29,950 nt of DNA from Brevundimonas sp. UBA7664 (GTDB lineage Bacteria > Pseudomonadota > Alphaproteobacteria > Caulobacterales > Caulobacteraceae): positions 29,550 through 59,499 of the forward strand of contig NZ_DLHQ01000039.1 in assembly GCF_002483305.1 (NCBI RefSeq), in the 5' to 3' direction. This document shows positions 1 through 7,110 of the stretch, piece by piece. Numbering within the stretch: position 1 is the first letter of the stretch; each line of letters begins with the position of its first letter. The translations under genes and the position numbers were made by a program. The notes under the pieces were generated by a model. The model did not search any database and was not told the DNA's origin. It saw nothing but the letters and a program-made list of their open reading frames with translations.

Positions 1-431
1 TCGTCGAGGCCTTCGGACATGCGCATGATCTGGACGCCGGTCTGGCGGTCGCCGGCCATGATGGCGCGCTGGATCGGGGCGGCGCCGCGCCAGCGCGGCA
101 GCAGCGAGCCGTGCAGGTTGAAACAGCCGAGGCGGGGCGCGTCCAGCACCTCGGCCTTGAGAATCTGGCCGTAGGCGACGACGCAGGCGGCGTCGACCTC
201 GAGGCTTCTGAACGTCTCGATCGCCTCGGCCGACTTCATCGAGGCGGGGGTGAAGACCGGCAGGCCCATGGTCTCGGCGAAGGCCTGGACCGGCGAGGGC
301 GTCAGCTTCTGGCCGCGGCCGCGCGGCTTCGGCGGCTGGGAGTAGACCGCCACGATCTCATGGCCCGAGGCGATGAGCTCGGCCAGCGACGGCACGGCGA
401 ATTCGGGGGTACCCATGAAGGCGAGGCGCAT
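1..431 (-). CDS. fmt: Methionyl-tRNA formyltransferase, N-terminal part (truncated by window edge)
   Basis: This enzyme formylates the methionine on initiator tRNA, using 10-formyltetrahydrofolate, in the cytoplasm. The 143 visible codons begin MRLAFMGTPEFAVPSL, the typical Fmt N-terminus. They reach the active-site region with NLHGSLLPRWRGAAPIQ, which carries the Asn and His pair of the formyltransferase fold, and end in SEGLD, where the Asp is the third catalytic residue. The C-terminal OB-like tRNA-binding domain lies outside the window. The start at 431 is fixed by the conserved MRLAFMGTPEF opening; no strong ribosome binding site is visible. It shares orientation with def at 1571-2161, but two unrelated genes separate them, whereas def and fmt are often adjacent. 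Identification is secure; the 3' end is unseen. Confidence 0.95.
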   Translation of the reverse strand, partial: MRLAFMGTPEFAVPSLAELIASGHEIVAVYSQPPKPRGRGQKLTPSPVQAFAETMGLPVFTPASMKSAEAIETFRSLEVDAACVVAYGQILKAEVLDAPRLGCFNLHGSLLPRWRGAAPIQRAIMAGDRQTGVQIMRMSEGLD

Positions 432-530
432 GGGGGCGCTTTGCCCTATGCGCGGGACGGGGACAAGGCGAGGGGCGGGAGGCCTGGAACCTGCCCATCG
501 CTCGATCGACGGCCTCCGGCTATATGACGT

Positions 531-1286
531 TCAGGAGACGACGACCGGCTTGCGGCCGCTCACGCCCGTCGCGCAGCCAAAGAAGTGGCGCGTAAACCTG
601 ACCTCGAGGCCCTGCGCCCGAAGCATTTCGGCGAACGATTCCGCGTCTCCGAAATTTGTGCAGTAGGTTCCGATCATCGCAAAGTCCTGCGCCCCGCGCA
701 GGAGGGTGCGTTCTATCAGCGGCAACAGCACTTTCAGGTGCGCAAGGTAGAGGGGCCGCAACCACCAGCCCTTCGGATCGGACGCCTCGATCATCGAAAA
801 CACGCCGCCGGGCCGCAGGGCGCGTGCGACCAGTTCGGCCAGTTGCCGGTGTTGAGCAGGGTCGAACGTCTTCAAGCCAAACGTCGAGACGATGAAGTCG
901 CAGCTCTCGTCCTGAAGGTCGCTCTTCAGCACGTCGTCCTCCAGGAAGTCGATCCGGTGCGATCGGTCCTGGTGGAGGCGCTCAAGCGCGAGGCGGTGCA
1001 TCCCGGATGAGATATCGACCGCGGTGACGCGGCGGATCCCGGGGTGCTGACGGAACAGGTGCGGCCAAACCTCGCCGGTACCCGCCATCAGGTCATAACC
1101 CTCTGCCTCGCGCCCGGGCGGCAGGGCCAGCGCCTTGACGCACTGCTTCCGCCACCGTTCGGTGAAGCCGAGGGAGAAAAGCCAGCTGAACGAGATGTAG
1201 GCGGTCGAACAGCGATCGAACACGCCCTTCACGAAGGCGGGGTCGTAGATGTCCTGCTCGGAGCTGAGGGTGGCGCGCACGTCCAT
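531..1286 (-). CDS. UbiE/COQ5-like class I SAM-dependent methyltransferase
   Basis: A 251-residue Rossmann-fold methyltransferase. The SAM-binding motif I is DLMAGTGEVWP (about residues 65-75), followed by the acidic strand end AVDIS, a DFIVSTFGLKTF segment like the UbiE motif DaYsiSFGiRNv, and RALRPGGVFSMIEAS (motif III, like RVLKPGGxFLCLEFS). The N-terminus also resembles UbiE in carrying a VKGVFDRCSTAY segment. A canonical ubiE is present at 6334-7110, so this is a paralogue with another substrate, perhaps a quinone or lipid; the substrate cannot be read from sequence. It lies between the small membrane protein gene and fmt, all on the minus strand. No clear ribosome binding site precedes the ATG at 1286. 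Confidence 0.85.
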   Translation of the reverse strand: MDVRATLSSEQDIYDPAFVKGVFDRCSTAYISFSWLFSLGFTERWRKQCVKALALPPGREAEGYDLMAGTGEVWPHLFRQHPGIRRVTAVDISSGMHRLALERLHQDRSHRIDFLEDDVLKSDLQDESCDFIVSTFGLKTFDPAQHRQLAELVARALRPGGVFSMIEASDPKGWWLRPLYLAHLKVLLPLIERTLLRGAQDFAMIGTYCTNFGDAESFAEMLRAQGLEVRFTRHFFGCATGVSGRKPVVVS

Positions 1287-1343
1287 TGAGCAAGGTTCGC
1301 AGATCGACCTGCCCTTAGCTACAGCGCGAGCGTCCCTGAGGGT

Positions 1344-1571
1344 TTATTCCCAGCGGGTGTGAACCCCGCCGCCCTCGTCCCATTCGCCGCCGGCGTCCAT
1401 GGCGTCGTCGAAATCGAGCAGCCGGTCGATCAGCACGCCGGCGATGACGCCGACGGCCGCGACGCCGAGAAGGGCGGCGATGCTGCCGATGCCGACCTTT
1501 TCATTGCGGGTCAGGCGGCGGCGGCCGCTCGGGTCGATGATCCGGTCGCGGTGGCGCTTCATCCGGGCCAT
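1344..1571 (-). CDS. Small single-pass membrane protein, unknown function
   Basis: A 75-residue protein with a strongly basic N-terminus (MARMKRHRDR and RRRLTRNEK), one hydrophobic helix at about residues 26-48 (IGSIAALLGVAAVGVIAGVLI) and an acidic C-terminal tail. By the positive-inside rule the N-terminus should face the cytoplasm. Its ATG overlaps the def stop codon by one base (TGATG at 1569-1573), so translation is probably coupled to def. I recognise no family. The tight coupling and regular codon use argue for a real gene rather than a chance reading frame. Confidence 0.75.
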   Translation of the reverse strand: MARMKRHRDRIIDPSGRRRLTRNEKVGIGSIAALLGVAAVGVIAGVLIDRLLDFDDAMDAGGEWDEGGGVHTRWE

Positions 1572-2161
1572 CAGGCGGCCAGCCTGGCGTTCTTCTTGAC
1601 CCGGGCGACGGCGCGCTCGCGCTTCAGCCGGGACAGATGGTCGATGAACAGGACGCCCTCGAGGTGGTCCATCTCATGCTGGATACAGACGGCGTAGAGG
1701 CCCTCGGCCTCCTCCTCGACCGTCTCGCCGGCGTAGTTGAGGTAGCGCAGGCGGACGCGGGCGGGGCGTTCGACGCTGTCGAAATATTCGGGGACCGACA
1801 GGCAGCCCTCCTCGTAGGTGAACAGCTCGTCGGAGGCCCAGACGATCTCGGGATTGACGTAGTAGCGCGGGTTGCGGCGCGCGAGCTCCCATTTCTCCCG
1901 GTCCTCGTCCGACATTTCGGCCGGGTCCTGATCGTCGGCGAGGCCGTCGCGGTCGTTCAGGTCCATGACGATGACCCGGCGCGTGTCGCCGATCTGGACG
2001 GCTGCGAGGCCGATGCCGGGCGCGTCGTACATGGTGTCGAGCATGTCATCCATCAGACGGCGCAGCTCATCGGTCACCGGCCCTTCGACGGGGGTGGAGA
2101 TCTGCTTCAGCACCGCCAGGTCGGCGGCGTTGTCGATGGTGAGGATGCGACGGATGGACAT
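1571..2161 (-). CDS. def: Peptide deformylase
   Basis: Removes the N-formyl group from nascent proteins using a bound divalent metal (usually Fe2+). All three family motifs are present: GIGLAAVQIG (residues 49-58), EGCLSVP (118-124) with metal ligand Cys120, and QHEMDHLEG (161-169) with metal ligands His162 and His166 and catalytic Glu163. An acidic, charged insertion at about residues 70-92 is longer than in the E. coli enzyme. The start is placed at MSIRRILTIDN (2161); the longer upstream frame to 2206 would place the predicted promoter inside the gene. That promoter has TTGACC and TACCTC boxes 17 bp apart, ending 6 nt before the ATG, and predicts a leaderless mRNA. The stop overlaps the next gene by one base. 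196 residues, normal length. Confidence 0.96.
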   Translation of the reverse strand: MSIRRILTIDNAADLAVLKQISTPVEGPVTDELRRLMDDMLDTMYDAPGIGLAAVQIGDTRRVIVMDLNDRDGLADDQDPAEMSDEDREKWELARRNPRYYVNPEIVWASDELFTYEEGCLSVPEYFDSVERPARVRLRYLNYAGETVEEEAEGLYAVCIQHEMDHLEGVLFIDHLSRLKRERAVARVKKNARLAA

Positions 2162-2167
2162 GCCCGC

Positions 2168-2196
2168 GAGGTAGGGGCGCGGAGGCCAAAGGTCAA
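2168..2196 (-). promoter_or_regulatory. Predicted def promoter (leaderless)
   Basis: Read on the minus strand, TTGACC (2191-2196) and TACCTC (2168-2173) are separated by exactly 17 bp. The -10 box ends 6 nt before the def ATG, so transcription would begin at or next to the start codon. The -10 match is weak; the spacing and the -35 box carry the prediction. Confidence 0.5.
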
Positions 2197-2201
2197 GATT
2201 T

Positions 2202-2218
2202 CCCACTGTCGCAGTGGG
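2202..2218. terminator. Hairpin between yciA and def
   Basis: A perfect 7-bp inverted repeat, CCCACTG and CAGTGGG, with a 3-nt loop. It begins directly after the yciA stop codon on the minus strand. No T-run follows, so it could be a weak terminator or an mRNA 3'-end stabiliser. It sits just upstream of the predicted def promoter, consistent with separate transcription of yciA and def. Confidence 0.45.
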
Positions 2219-2623
2219 TTATCCGGCGGCGTCCGGCAGGGGCCTCGGCTTGCGGTCCTGGTCGATGGCGACATAGGTGAAGACGCCCTCGGTGACCCGC
2301 TCGGAGGCGGCCTGGGCGTGGTTGCGGGGGCGTTTCCAGGCCTCGACGTGGACCCGGATCGAGGATCGACCGGTCTTGAGCACCCGGGCGTAGATCGAGA
2401 CCTCGTCGCCGACCGAGACGGGCCGGTGGAAGACCATGCCGTCGAGGGCGATGGTCACACAGCGCCCCTGGGCCAGTTCGAAGGCGGGGGTGGCGCCGGC
2501 CAGGTCCATATGGGCCAGCAGCCAGCCGCCGAAGATGTCGCCCTCGGGGTTGGTGTCGGCCGGCATGGCGATGACGCGCCCGACGGGCTGGCCGGTGGGC
2601 TGGGTCGGCAGGGCGTCGGTCAC
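2219..2623 (-). CDS. YciA-type acyl-CoA thioesterase (hotdog fold)
   Basis: A 134-residue hotdog-fold protein that probably hydrolyses acyl-CoA esters in the cytoplasm. The YciA signature NPEGDIFGGWLLAHMDLAGA (residues 25-44) holds the catalytic Asp. It is followed by a strand pair with TIALDGMVFHRPVSVGDEV and by VEAWKRPRN, typical of the family. The start is a GTG at 2623 (MTDALPTQ), with a GGAG motif 9 nt upstream. The gene starts about 30 nt after the tRNA-Arg gene on the same strand, so read-through from the tRNA promoter is possible. A hairpin follows its stop. Substrate preference cannot be judged from sequence. Confidence 0.88.
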   Translation of the reverse strand: MTDALPTQPTGQPVGRVIAMPADTNPEGDIFGGWLLAHMDLAGATPAFELAQGRCVTIALDGMVFHRPVSVGDEVSIYARVLKTGRSSIRVHVEAWKRPRNHAQAASERVTEGVFTYVAIDQDRKPRPLPDAAG

Positions 2624-2655
2624 GCGCTCTGGCTCCGGTTCGGGAAGAGGAAGAA

Positions 2656-2732
2656 TGGCGCACCCGACAGGATTCGAACCTGTGACCCCTGCCTTCGGAG
2701 GGCAGTACTCTATCCAGCTGAGCTACGGGTGC
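2656..2732 (-). tRNA. tRNA-Arg, anticodon CCG
   Basis: A 77-nt cloverleaf on the minus strand. The acceptor arm GCACCCG pairs with CGGGTGC; the discriminator is G and the 3' CCA is encoded. The D-arm region reads TAGCTCAGCTGGATAGAG. The anticodon stem CTGCC/GGCAG encloses the loop CTCCGAA, giving anticodon CCG, which reads the Arg codon CGG, common in this GC-rich genome. The T-arm contains GGTTCGAATCC. Confidence 0.97.
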
Positions 2733-2758
2733 GTCGGCGGCGAAACGCCGGACGAAGG

Positions 2759-2787
2759 GCCTTACAGCAGGAGCGGCCCGCCCTCAA
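2759..2787 (-). promoter_or_regulatory. Predicted tRNA-Arg promoter
   Basis: On the minus strand, TTGAGG (2782-2787) and TAAGGC (2759-2764) are spaced by 17 bp. Transcription would start near 2752, giving a precursor leader of about 20 nt before the mature tRNA 5' end. Confidence 0.5.
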
Positions 2788-2903
2788 TCCCGAATGCGCC
2801 GCGACTGAACCGGATCGCATTCTGGACGATTTGTAAGGTTCGGGCCGGCGGATCGTGATCTAGCGTGCGCTCCGCGATTATATTGGAGCGAAATCCGAGC
2901 CTC

Positions 2904-2920
2904 GGCGGACTGCGTCCGCC
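2904..2920. other. Hairpin in the leader of the metallopeptidase lipoprotein gene
   Basis: A perfect 7-bp inverted repeat GGCGGAC/GTCCGCC with loop TGC, 32 nt before the ATG at 2952. The rest of the 219-bp gap (2733-2951) holds the tRNA promoter and an AT-rich TTATATTGG patch at 2878-2886 that could be part of a plus-strand promoter, although no good -35 box fits it. Confidence 0.4.
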
Positions 2921-2951
2921 AAGACCGATTTCACCCGTGATGGAGGTCCCG

Positions 2952-4262
2952 ATGCGCGCCGTTCTGTTCAGCCTGTTGTTGCTTGTGGGCGCCTGCGCCA
3001 CGGCGCCGGACGATGTGACCACCGGCCATCCGGGCGTCGCGCCGGACAGCCTGGACGCCATCGCCGAAGACTACGTCCATCTGATCCTCGACATCGGCGA
3101 GCTCGAGCCCGGCTATGTCGACGCCTATTACGGGCCGACGGAATGGCAGGCGGCGGCGAAGGCGGAGACCGAGACCGCGGACCAGCTGATCCAGCGCGCG
3201 GCATACCTGTCCGGCCGGCTGGCGGATCTGGACCGCAACGGGCCGGCGGGCGCGACGCCCGCGGACATGCAGCGGCGCAAATATCTGGACGCCCATGTCG
3301 CGGCGGCCTCGGCGCGGCTGCGGATGCTGTCGGGCGAGAAGATGAGCTTCGCCGACGAGGCTGAGGCCCTGTTCGGCATCCGGCCCGAGCTGCTCCCGCT
3401 GGCGAGCTATGACCCCATCCTGGCCGAGATCGACGCCCTGCTGCCGGGCGAGGGGTCGCTGACCGACCGGGTCACGGCCTTCCGGGCGGACTATGTGATC
3501 CCGAAGGACCGGCTGCAGGCGGTGATGGACGCCGCCATCGCCGAATGCCGGACGCGGACGGTGCGCCACATCGCCCTGCCGGCCAATGAGCGGTTCACCC
3601 TCAGCTTCGTCGGCGACAAGCCGTGGTCGGGCTACAACTACTATCTCGGCGACGCCGCCAGCCGGATCGAGATCAACGCCGACTTCCCGATCTACACCGA
3701 GCGGGCCATCGATCTGGGCTGCCACGAAGGCTATCCAGGGCACCACGTCTACAACGCCCTGCTGGAGCGGACCTTCGTGCGCGAGCGCGGCTGGGTCGAG
3801 ATGAGCGTCTATCCCCTGTTCAGCCCGATGTCGTTCGTGGCCGAGGGCAGCGCCAACTACGGCATCGACCTCGCCTTCCCCGGTGACGAGGGCACGGCGT
3901 TCGAGCGCGACGTGCTGTTCCCGCTGGCCGGTCTTGATCCGTCGACGGCGGAGAAGAAGGCGCAGCTGGGCGCGCTGACGCGGCGGCTCGCGCGGGCGGA
4001 ATACACCATCGCCGACGACTGGCTGGCGGGGCGGATCGAGCGGGCCGAGGCGATCCGGCGGCTGATGACATACACCCTGGCCGACGAGGCCAAGGCGACC
4101 CAGCGGCTGCGCTTCATCGACACCTACCGCAGCTACATCATCAACTACGGCCTCGGCCGCGACACGGTGCAGGCCTGGGTCGAGCGCCAGGGCCCGGACC
4201 GGTGGGAGGGGATGGAGACGCTGTTGTCGAGCCAGATTCTGCCGGTGGATCTGGTGGAGTAG
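2952..4262 (+). CDS. Lipoprotein with DUF885-like putative metallopeptidase domain
   Basis: A 436-residue exported protein. The signal peptide ends in a lipobox, LVGAC, with Cys15 as the lipid anchor. The motif HEGYPGHHVYN (residues 258-268) matches the HExxPGHH signature of DUF885 proteins, whose zinc-peptidase-like fold uses the two His and the Glu; a later AEGSANYG segment (about 297-304) could supply a further metal ligand. It is shorter than typical 550-600-residue DUF885 members, so it may be a divergent subfamily. The start at 2952 is chosen because GGAGGT lies 5 nt upstream and the signal peptide begins there. Its TAG stop is the first base triplet of the heptad palindrome at 4260. 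Substrate unknown. Confidence 0.82.
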   Translation: MRAVLFSLLLLVGACATAPDDVTTGHPGVAPDSLDAIAEDYVHLILDIGELEPGYVDAYYGPTEWQAAAKAETETADQLIQRAAYLSGRLADLDRNGPAGATPADMQRRKYLDAHVAAASARLRMLSGEKMSFADEAEALFGIRPELLPLASYDPILAEIDALLPGEGSLTDRVTAFRADYVIPKDRLQAVMDAAIAECRTRTVRHIALPANERFTLSFVGDKPWSGYNYYLGDAASRIEINADFPIYTERAIDLGCHEGYPGHHVYNALLERTFVRERGWVEMSVYPLFSPMSFVAEGSANYGIDLAFPGDEGTAFERDVLFPLAGLDPSTAEKKAQLGALTRRLARAEYTIADDWLAGRIERAEAIRRLMTYTLADEAKATQRLRFIDTYRSYIINYGLGRDTVQAWVERQGPDRWEGMETLLSSQILPVDLVE

Positions 4263-4337
4263 GCAGTAGGCAGTAGGCAGTAGGGGAACAAGCGCCGGCA
4301 TCAGGGCCCTAATGCCTACTGCCTAACGCCTACTGCC
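4260..4337. repeat. Heptad palindrome, copy 1 (GGCAGTA units)
   Basis: The left arm has three TAGGCAG units (4260-4280) and then TAGGGGA. The right arm (4307-4337) reads, on the other strand, as GGCAGTA, GGCGTTA, GGCAGTA, GGCATTA and GGG. The arms can pair over about three units with two mismatches. Between them is GGGGAACAAGCG (4283-4294), 11 of 12 identical to the core of copy 2 at 10052. Because the period is 7, the TAG in each unit falls in all three frames. The element lies between convergent genes and could act as a bidirectional terminator. The first unit supplies the stop codon of the upstream lipoprotein gene. Confidence 0.85.
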
Positions 4338-4343
4338 TCTTCC

Positions 4344-5150
4344 TCACTGTGCCGTCATTCCCCCGTCGATCCTGAACTCCGCGCCGGTGACGAATTTCGA
4401 CTCGTCCGAGGCGAGGTAGAGGACGCAGTACGCCACGTCGTCCGGTTCGCCGATCCGCTTCAGGGGAATGCCGCGGCTGAGGCGTTCGTGGGCCTTGGCC
4501 TCGTCGCCGCCGGCCATGGCGATGAAGGGGTCGAGGATCGGGGTCTTGATGAAGACCGGATGCACCGAGTTGCAGCGCACGTTCCAGTCCATCTTGGCCG
4601 CCTCGAGCGCGACGGTCTTGGTGTACATCCAGACGCCGGCCTTGGTGGCGTTGTAGGCGCCCATGCCCGGCGCGGCGGCGAGGCCGGCGATCGAGGAGAT
4701 GTTGATGATCGAGGCCCCCCCAGGCCCTTTGGCGGCGGCAGCGCGCAGGTGGGGCATGGCGTGTTTGCAGCCGAGCATGATCGACAGCAGGTTGATCTCG
4801 AACTGACGCTGCCAGCAGGCGACCGTATCCTGTTCGACGAAGGCCAGGACGTCGCCGACGCCGGCGTTGTTGACCAGGATGGACAGGCCGCCCATCGCCT
4901 CGACGGCCCCGTTGATGACCGCGACCCACTGGTCCTCTTTGGCCACGTCATGCTGGAAGGCGAAGGCCGAGCCGGGGATCTCGGCGTTGATGGCGGCGGC
5001 CAGGGCTTCGACGCCCTCGAGGTTGACGTCGGTGACGGCGACCTTCGCGCCCTCGCGCGCCAGCATCCACGCCATCGCTTCGCCCAGCCCGCCGGCCGCG
5101 CCGGTGATCAGGGCCTGTTTGCCCGCAACCCGTCCCGTTCCGGCCGCCAT
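4344..5150 (-). CDS. SDR-family NAD(P)-dependent oxidoreductase
   Basis: A 268-residue classical short-chain dehydrogenase. It shows the cofactor motif TGAAGGLG (residues 16-23), Asp41 at the end of strand 2 (suggesting NAD preference), NNAG (94-97), a catalytic Ser in ISSIAG (about 152-153), and YNATK with Tyr166 and Lys170. The C-terminus GAEFRIDGGMTAQ is typical of the class. The substrate cannot be inferred; cyclic alcohols or steroid-like compounds are common for relatives. The start at 5150 (MAAGTGRVAGK) overlaps the stop of the upstream dehydratase gene by one base (TGATG), which indicates translational coupling. The longer frame to 5276 runs through that gene and is rejected. Confidence 0.9.
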   Translation of the reverse strand: MAAGTGRVAGKQALITGAAGGLGEAMAWMLAREGAKVAVTDVNLEGVEALAAAINAEIPGSAFAFQHDVAKEDQWVAVINGAVEAMGGLSILVNNAGVGDVLAFVEQDTVACWQRQFEINLLSIMLGCKHAMPHLRAAAAKGPGGASIINISSIAGLAAAPGMGAYNATKAGVWMYTKTVALEAAKMDWNVRCNSVHPVFIKTPILDPFIAMAGGDEAKAHERLSRGIPLKRIGEPDDVAYCVLYLASDESKFVTGAEFRIDGGMTAQ

Positions 5151-5449
5151 CACTTCGCTCCCATCGCGCCGGCCGCTTCGTCGATGAAGCGGGCCATGTC
5201 GATATCCTTCTGCGTCACGCCGTCGGCGTCGTGGGTGGTCAGCAGGACCTCGACCCGGTTGTAGACGTTCGACCATTCCGGATGGTGGTCGACCTTGTCG
5301 GCCAGCAGGGCCACGCGGGTCATGAAGCCGAAGGCGGCGTTGAAATCGGCGAAGGTCAGTTTGCGGACGATCGCGGGCCGGTCGCCCTCATGCGCGCGCC
5401 ACAGGGGCAGGCCCTTCAGAGCTTCCGCAACGTCAATCCGGTCGGCCAT
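5150..5449 (-). CDS. phhB: Pterin-4a-carbinolamine dehydratase
   Basis: A 99-residue enzyme that dehydrates 4a-hydroxytetrahydrobiopterin in pterin recycling, usually for aromatic amino acid hydroxylases. The active-site segment VDHHPEW (residues 53-59) carries the two catalytic His, and THDADGVT (72-79) carries the third. The start at 5449 (MADRIDVAEALK) follows AGGAGG at 5 nt spacing, one of the strongest ribosome binding sites in the window. No phenylalanine hydroxylase is in the window; the only linked gene is the SDR that overlaps its stop. Many bacteria use this protein without a hydroxylase, so its partner here is open. The gene symbol follows the family name and is tentative. Confidence 0.92.
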   Translation of the reverse strand: MADRIDVAEALKGLPLWRAHEGDRPAIVRKLTFADFNAAFGFMTRVALLADKVDHHPEWSNVYNRVEVLLTTHDADGVTQKDIDMARFIDEAAGAMGAK

Positions 5450-5564
5450 GGCGTCCTCCTGTACCCCTCGCCGTATCGCGCCCGCCGGGGGTCCACAAGC
5501 GGTACGGAACGCGCGGTGAAGCTTTGGCGTTACCAAGCGTCGCTATTCGCGCCTGGAGCCTGTC

Positions 5565-6272
5565 ATGGACAATATGTGGATCGCCGCCCTCGACGCGGCT
5601 GACCGGCGCCGGATCGAGCCGCATCTACACGAGCGCCCGTTCGCCCAGGGACAGATGCTCTATGATGCCGGCGAGGCGGTCGAGGAGGTCTGGTTCCCGA
5701 TGAGCGGCGTGGTCTCGCTGATGACCATTCTCGACGGCGACCGGATGATCGAGACCGCCGCCATCGGCCGCGAGGGCCTCGTCGGGGTCACCTGCGGACC
5801 GATGAACGCCCGCGCCGCCAGCCGGGCCATCGCCCAGGTCGAGGGGGTTTCGGCCTGCTGCCCGTCCGACGTCTTCGCCGCGGCCCTGGAGGCCAGCGAA
5901 GGCATGCGCGTGGCGCTGGCCCGCTTCACCGAAAGCCTGTTCGCCCAGGTCCAGCAGGCCGCGGCCTGCAACGCCCAGCACCGGCTGGACGAACGGCTGG
6001 CGCGCTGGCTGCTGACCATCCACGACCGGGCGGAGGGGGATCGCTTGGGCCTGACCCAGGCCGATATCGCCGGCATGCTGGGCGTGCGCCGCGCCACGGT
6101 GTCGGAAGTGGGCGCCCTGCTGGTCGACAAGGGCCTGATCCGCCGCGGACGCGGCTGGGTCGAGGTCACCGACCGCAAGGCGCTGGAAGCCGCCGCCTGC
6201 GGTTGCTACGGCGCGATCCGCAGCCTGATGAAGGACCTCGGCGTGCCGCGCCCGAAAGCCGGGGTTCACTGA
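5565..6272 (+). CDS. Crp/Fnr-family transcriptional regulator
   Basis: A 235-residue regulator. Residues about 10-110 form a cyclic-nucleotide-binding-like beta-roll (RPFAQGQMLYDAGEAVEEVWFP, then the IGREGLVGV turn). A dimerisation helix follows, with CNAQHRLDERLARWLL. The winged helix at about 160-195 has LTQADIAGMLGVRRATVSEV and LIRRGRG. The Arg and Glu phosphate-cassette residues of true cAMP receptors are not evident, and no N-terminal Cys cluster for an Fnr iron-sulfur centre is present, so the signal is unknown. It sits divergently from the phhB-SDR pair and 61 bp before ubiE. The start is the ATG at 5565; the upstream GGAG is weak. Confidence 0.9.
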   Translation: MDNMWIAALDAADRRRIEPHLHERPFAQGQMLYDAGEAVEEVWFPMSGVVSLMTILDGDRMIETAAIGREGLVGVTCGPMNARAASRAIAQVEGVSACCPSDVFAAALEASEGMRVALARFTESLFAQVQQAAACNAQHRLDERLARWLLTIHDRAEGDRLGLTQADIAGMLGVRRATVSEVGALLVDKGLIRRGRGWVEVTDRKALEAAACGCYGAIRSLMKDLGVPRPKAGVH

Positions 6273-6298
6273 GCCGGCGACCGCGACCACGCAGCCCG

Positions 6299-6327
6299 GT
6301 GACGGACGGGCGGCGACGCGCTAGACC
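6299..6327 (+). promoter_or_regulatory. Predicted ubiE promoter (leaderless)
   Basis: GTGACG (6299-6304) and TAGACC (6322-6327) are 17 bp apart, and the -10 box ends 6 nt before the ubiE ATG. No ribosome binding site is present in between, so a leaderless mRNA is likely. Confidence 0.4.
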
Positions 6328-6333
6328 GCGCCC

Positions 6334-7110
6334 ATGACCGACGCCTCCGCCTCGACCGGCAAGACATCCTCCTTCGGCTTTCGCGACGTCGACGCGAAGG
6401 AGAAGGTGCAGCTGGTCCGTGGCGTGTTCGACAGCGTCGCCTCCAGCTACGACCTGATGAACGACCTGATGAGCGGGGGCGTGCACCGGCTGTGGAAGGA
6501 CGCGGCGGCGGCGAAGCTGAACCCGCGCCCGGGCGAGACCATCCTCGATGTGGCGGGCGGCACCGGCGACATGGCGCGGCGCTATGCGAAGATGGCGCGG
6601 GCGGCGCAGGAGCGGCGGGGCGGGGACGACGCCTCCATCATCGTGCTGGACTACAACGCCGAGATGATCATGGCCGGGGTCCAGAAGGGCGGCGAGCCGG
6701 AGATGTCGTGGTCGGTCGGCGACGCGATGGCCCTGCCGCTGCCGGACGCCTCGGTCGACGCCTATTCGATCAGTTTCGGCATCCGCAATGTCGCCGACAT
6801 TCCGCAGGCGCTGCGCGAGGCGCGCCGGGTGCTGAAGCCGGGCGGGCGGTTCCTGTGCCTGGAGTTCTCGCGGCCGACGGCCTCGGCGGTGCGCAAGGCC
6901 TATGACGCCTGGTCCTTCCACGCCATTCCGCGCATCGGCGGCTGGGTGGCCGGCGACCGCGACAGCTACCAGTATCTGGTCGAGAGCATCCGCCGCTTCC
7001 CCGACCAGCCGACCTTCAAGGCCATGATCGAGGACGCCGGCTTCAGCCGCGTGACCGTGACCAACCTGTCGGGCGGGGTCGCCGCCATCCATCACGGGTG
7101 GGCGATCTGA
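6334..7110 (+). CDS. ubiE: Demethylmenaquinone/ubiquinone C-methyltransferase UbiE
   Basis: Catalyses the C-methylation step of ubiquinone biosynthesis with SAM. Both family signatures are visible: YDLMNDLMSGGVHRLWK (residues 39-55) and RVLKPGGRFLCLEFS. The SAM-binding motif is DVAGGTGDMA (about 72-81). The SFGIRNVADIPQALREA segment and the C-terminal GGVAAIHHGWAI are diagnostic. 258 residues, with a short charged insertion (AAQERRGGDD) before the acidic strand. Its last 13 bases overlap the GTG start of ubiB, so the two are co-transcribed and probably translationally coupled; both act in ubiquinone synthesis. Confidence 0.97.
   Translation: MTDASASTGKTSSFGFRDVDAKEKVQLVRGVFDSVASSYDLMNDLMSGGVHRLWKDAAAAKLNPRPGETILDVAGGTGDMARRYAKMARAAQERRGGDDASIIVLDYNAEMIMAGVQKGGEPEMSWSVGDAMALPLPDASVDAYSISFGIRNVADIPQALREARRVLKPGGRFLCLEFSRPTASAVRKAYDAWSFHAIPRIGGWVAGDRDSYQYLVESIRRFPDQPTFKAMIEDAGFSRVTVTNLSGGVAAIHHGWAI

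Noticed and set aside
2162..2206. N-terminal extension of Def starting at 2206
   Set aside because: The extra 15 residues lack family conservation, overlap the yciA hairpin and would contain the predicted promoter.
1637..2836. A 399-codon plus-strand open frame across def, yciA and the tRNA
   Set aside because: It runs antisense to two genes with complete family motifs and through a tRNA. High GC content leaves long open antisense frames.
4260..4337. CRISPR array or simple microsatellite
   Set aside because: Units are 7 bp with no spacers, and the two arms are inverted around a core, so neither description fits.
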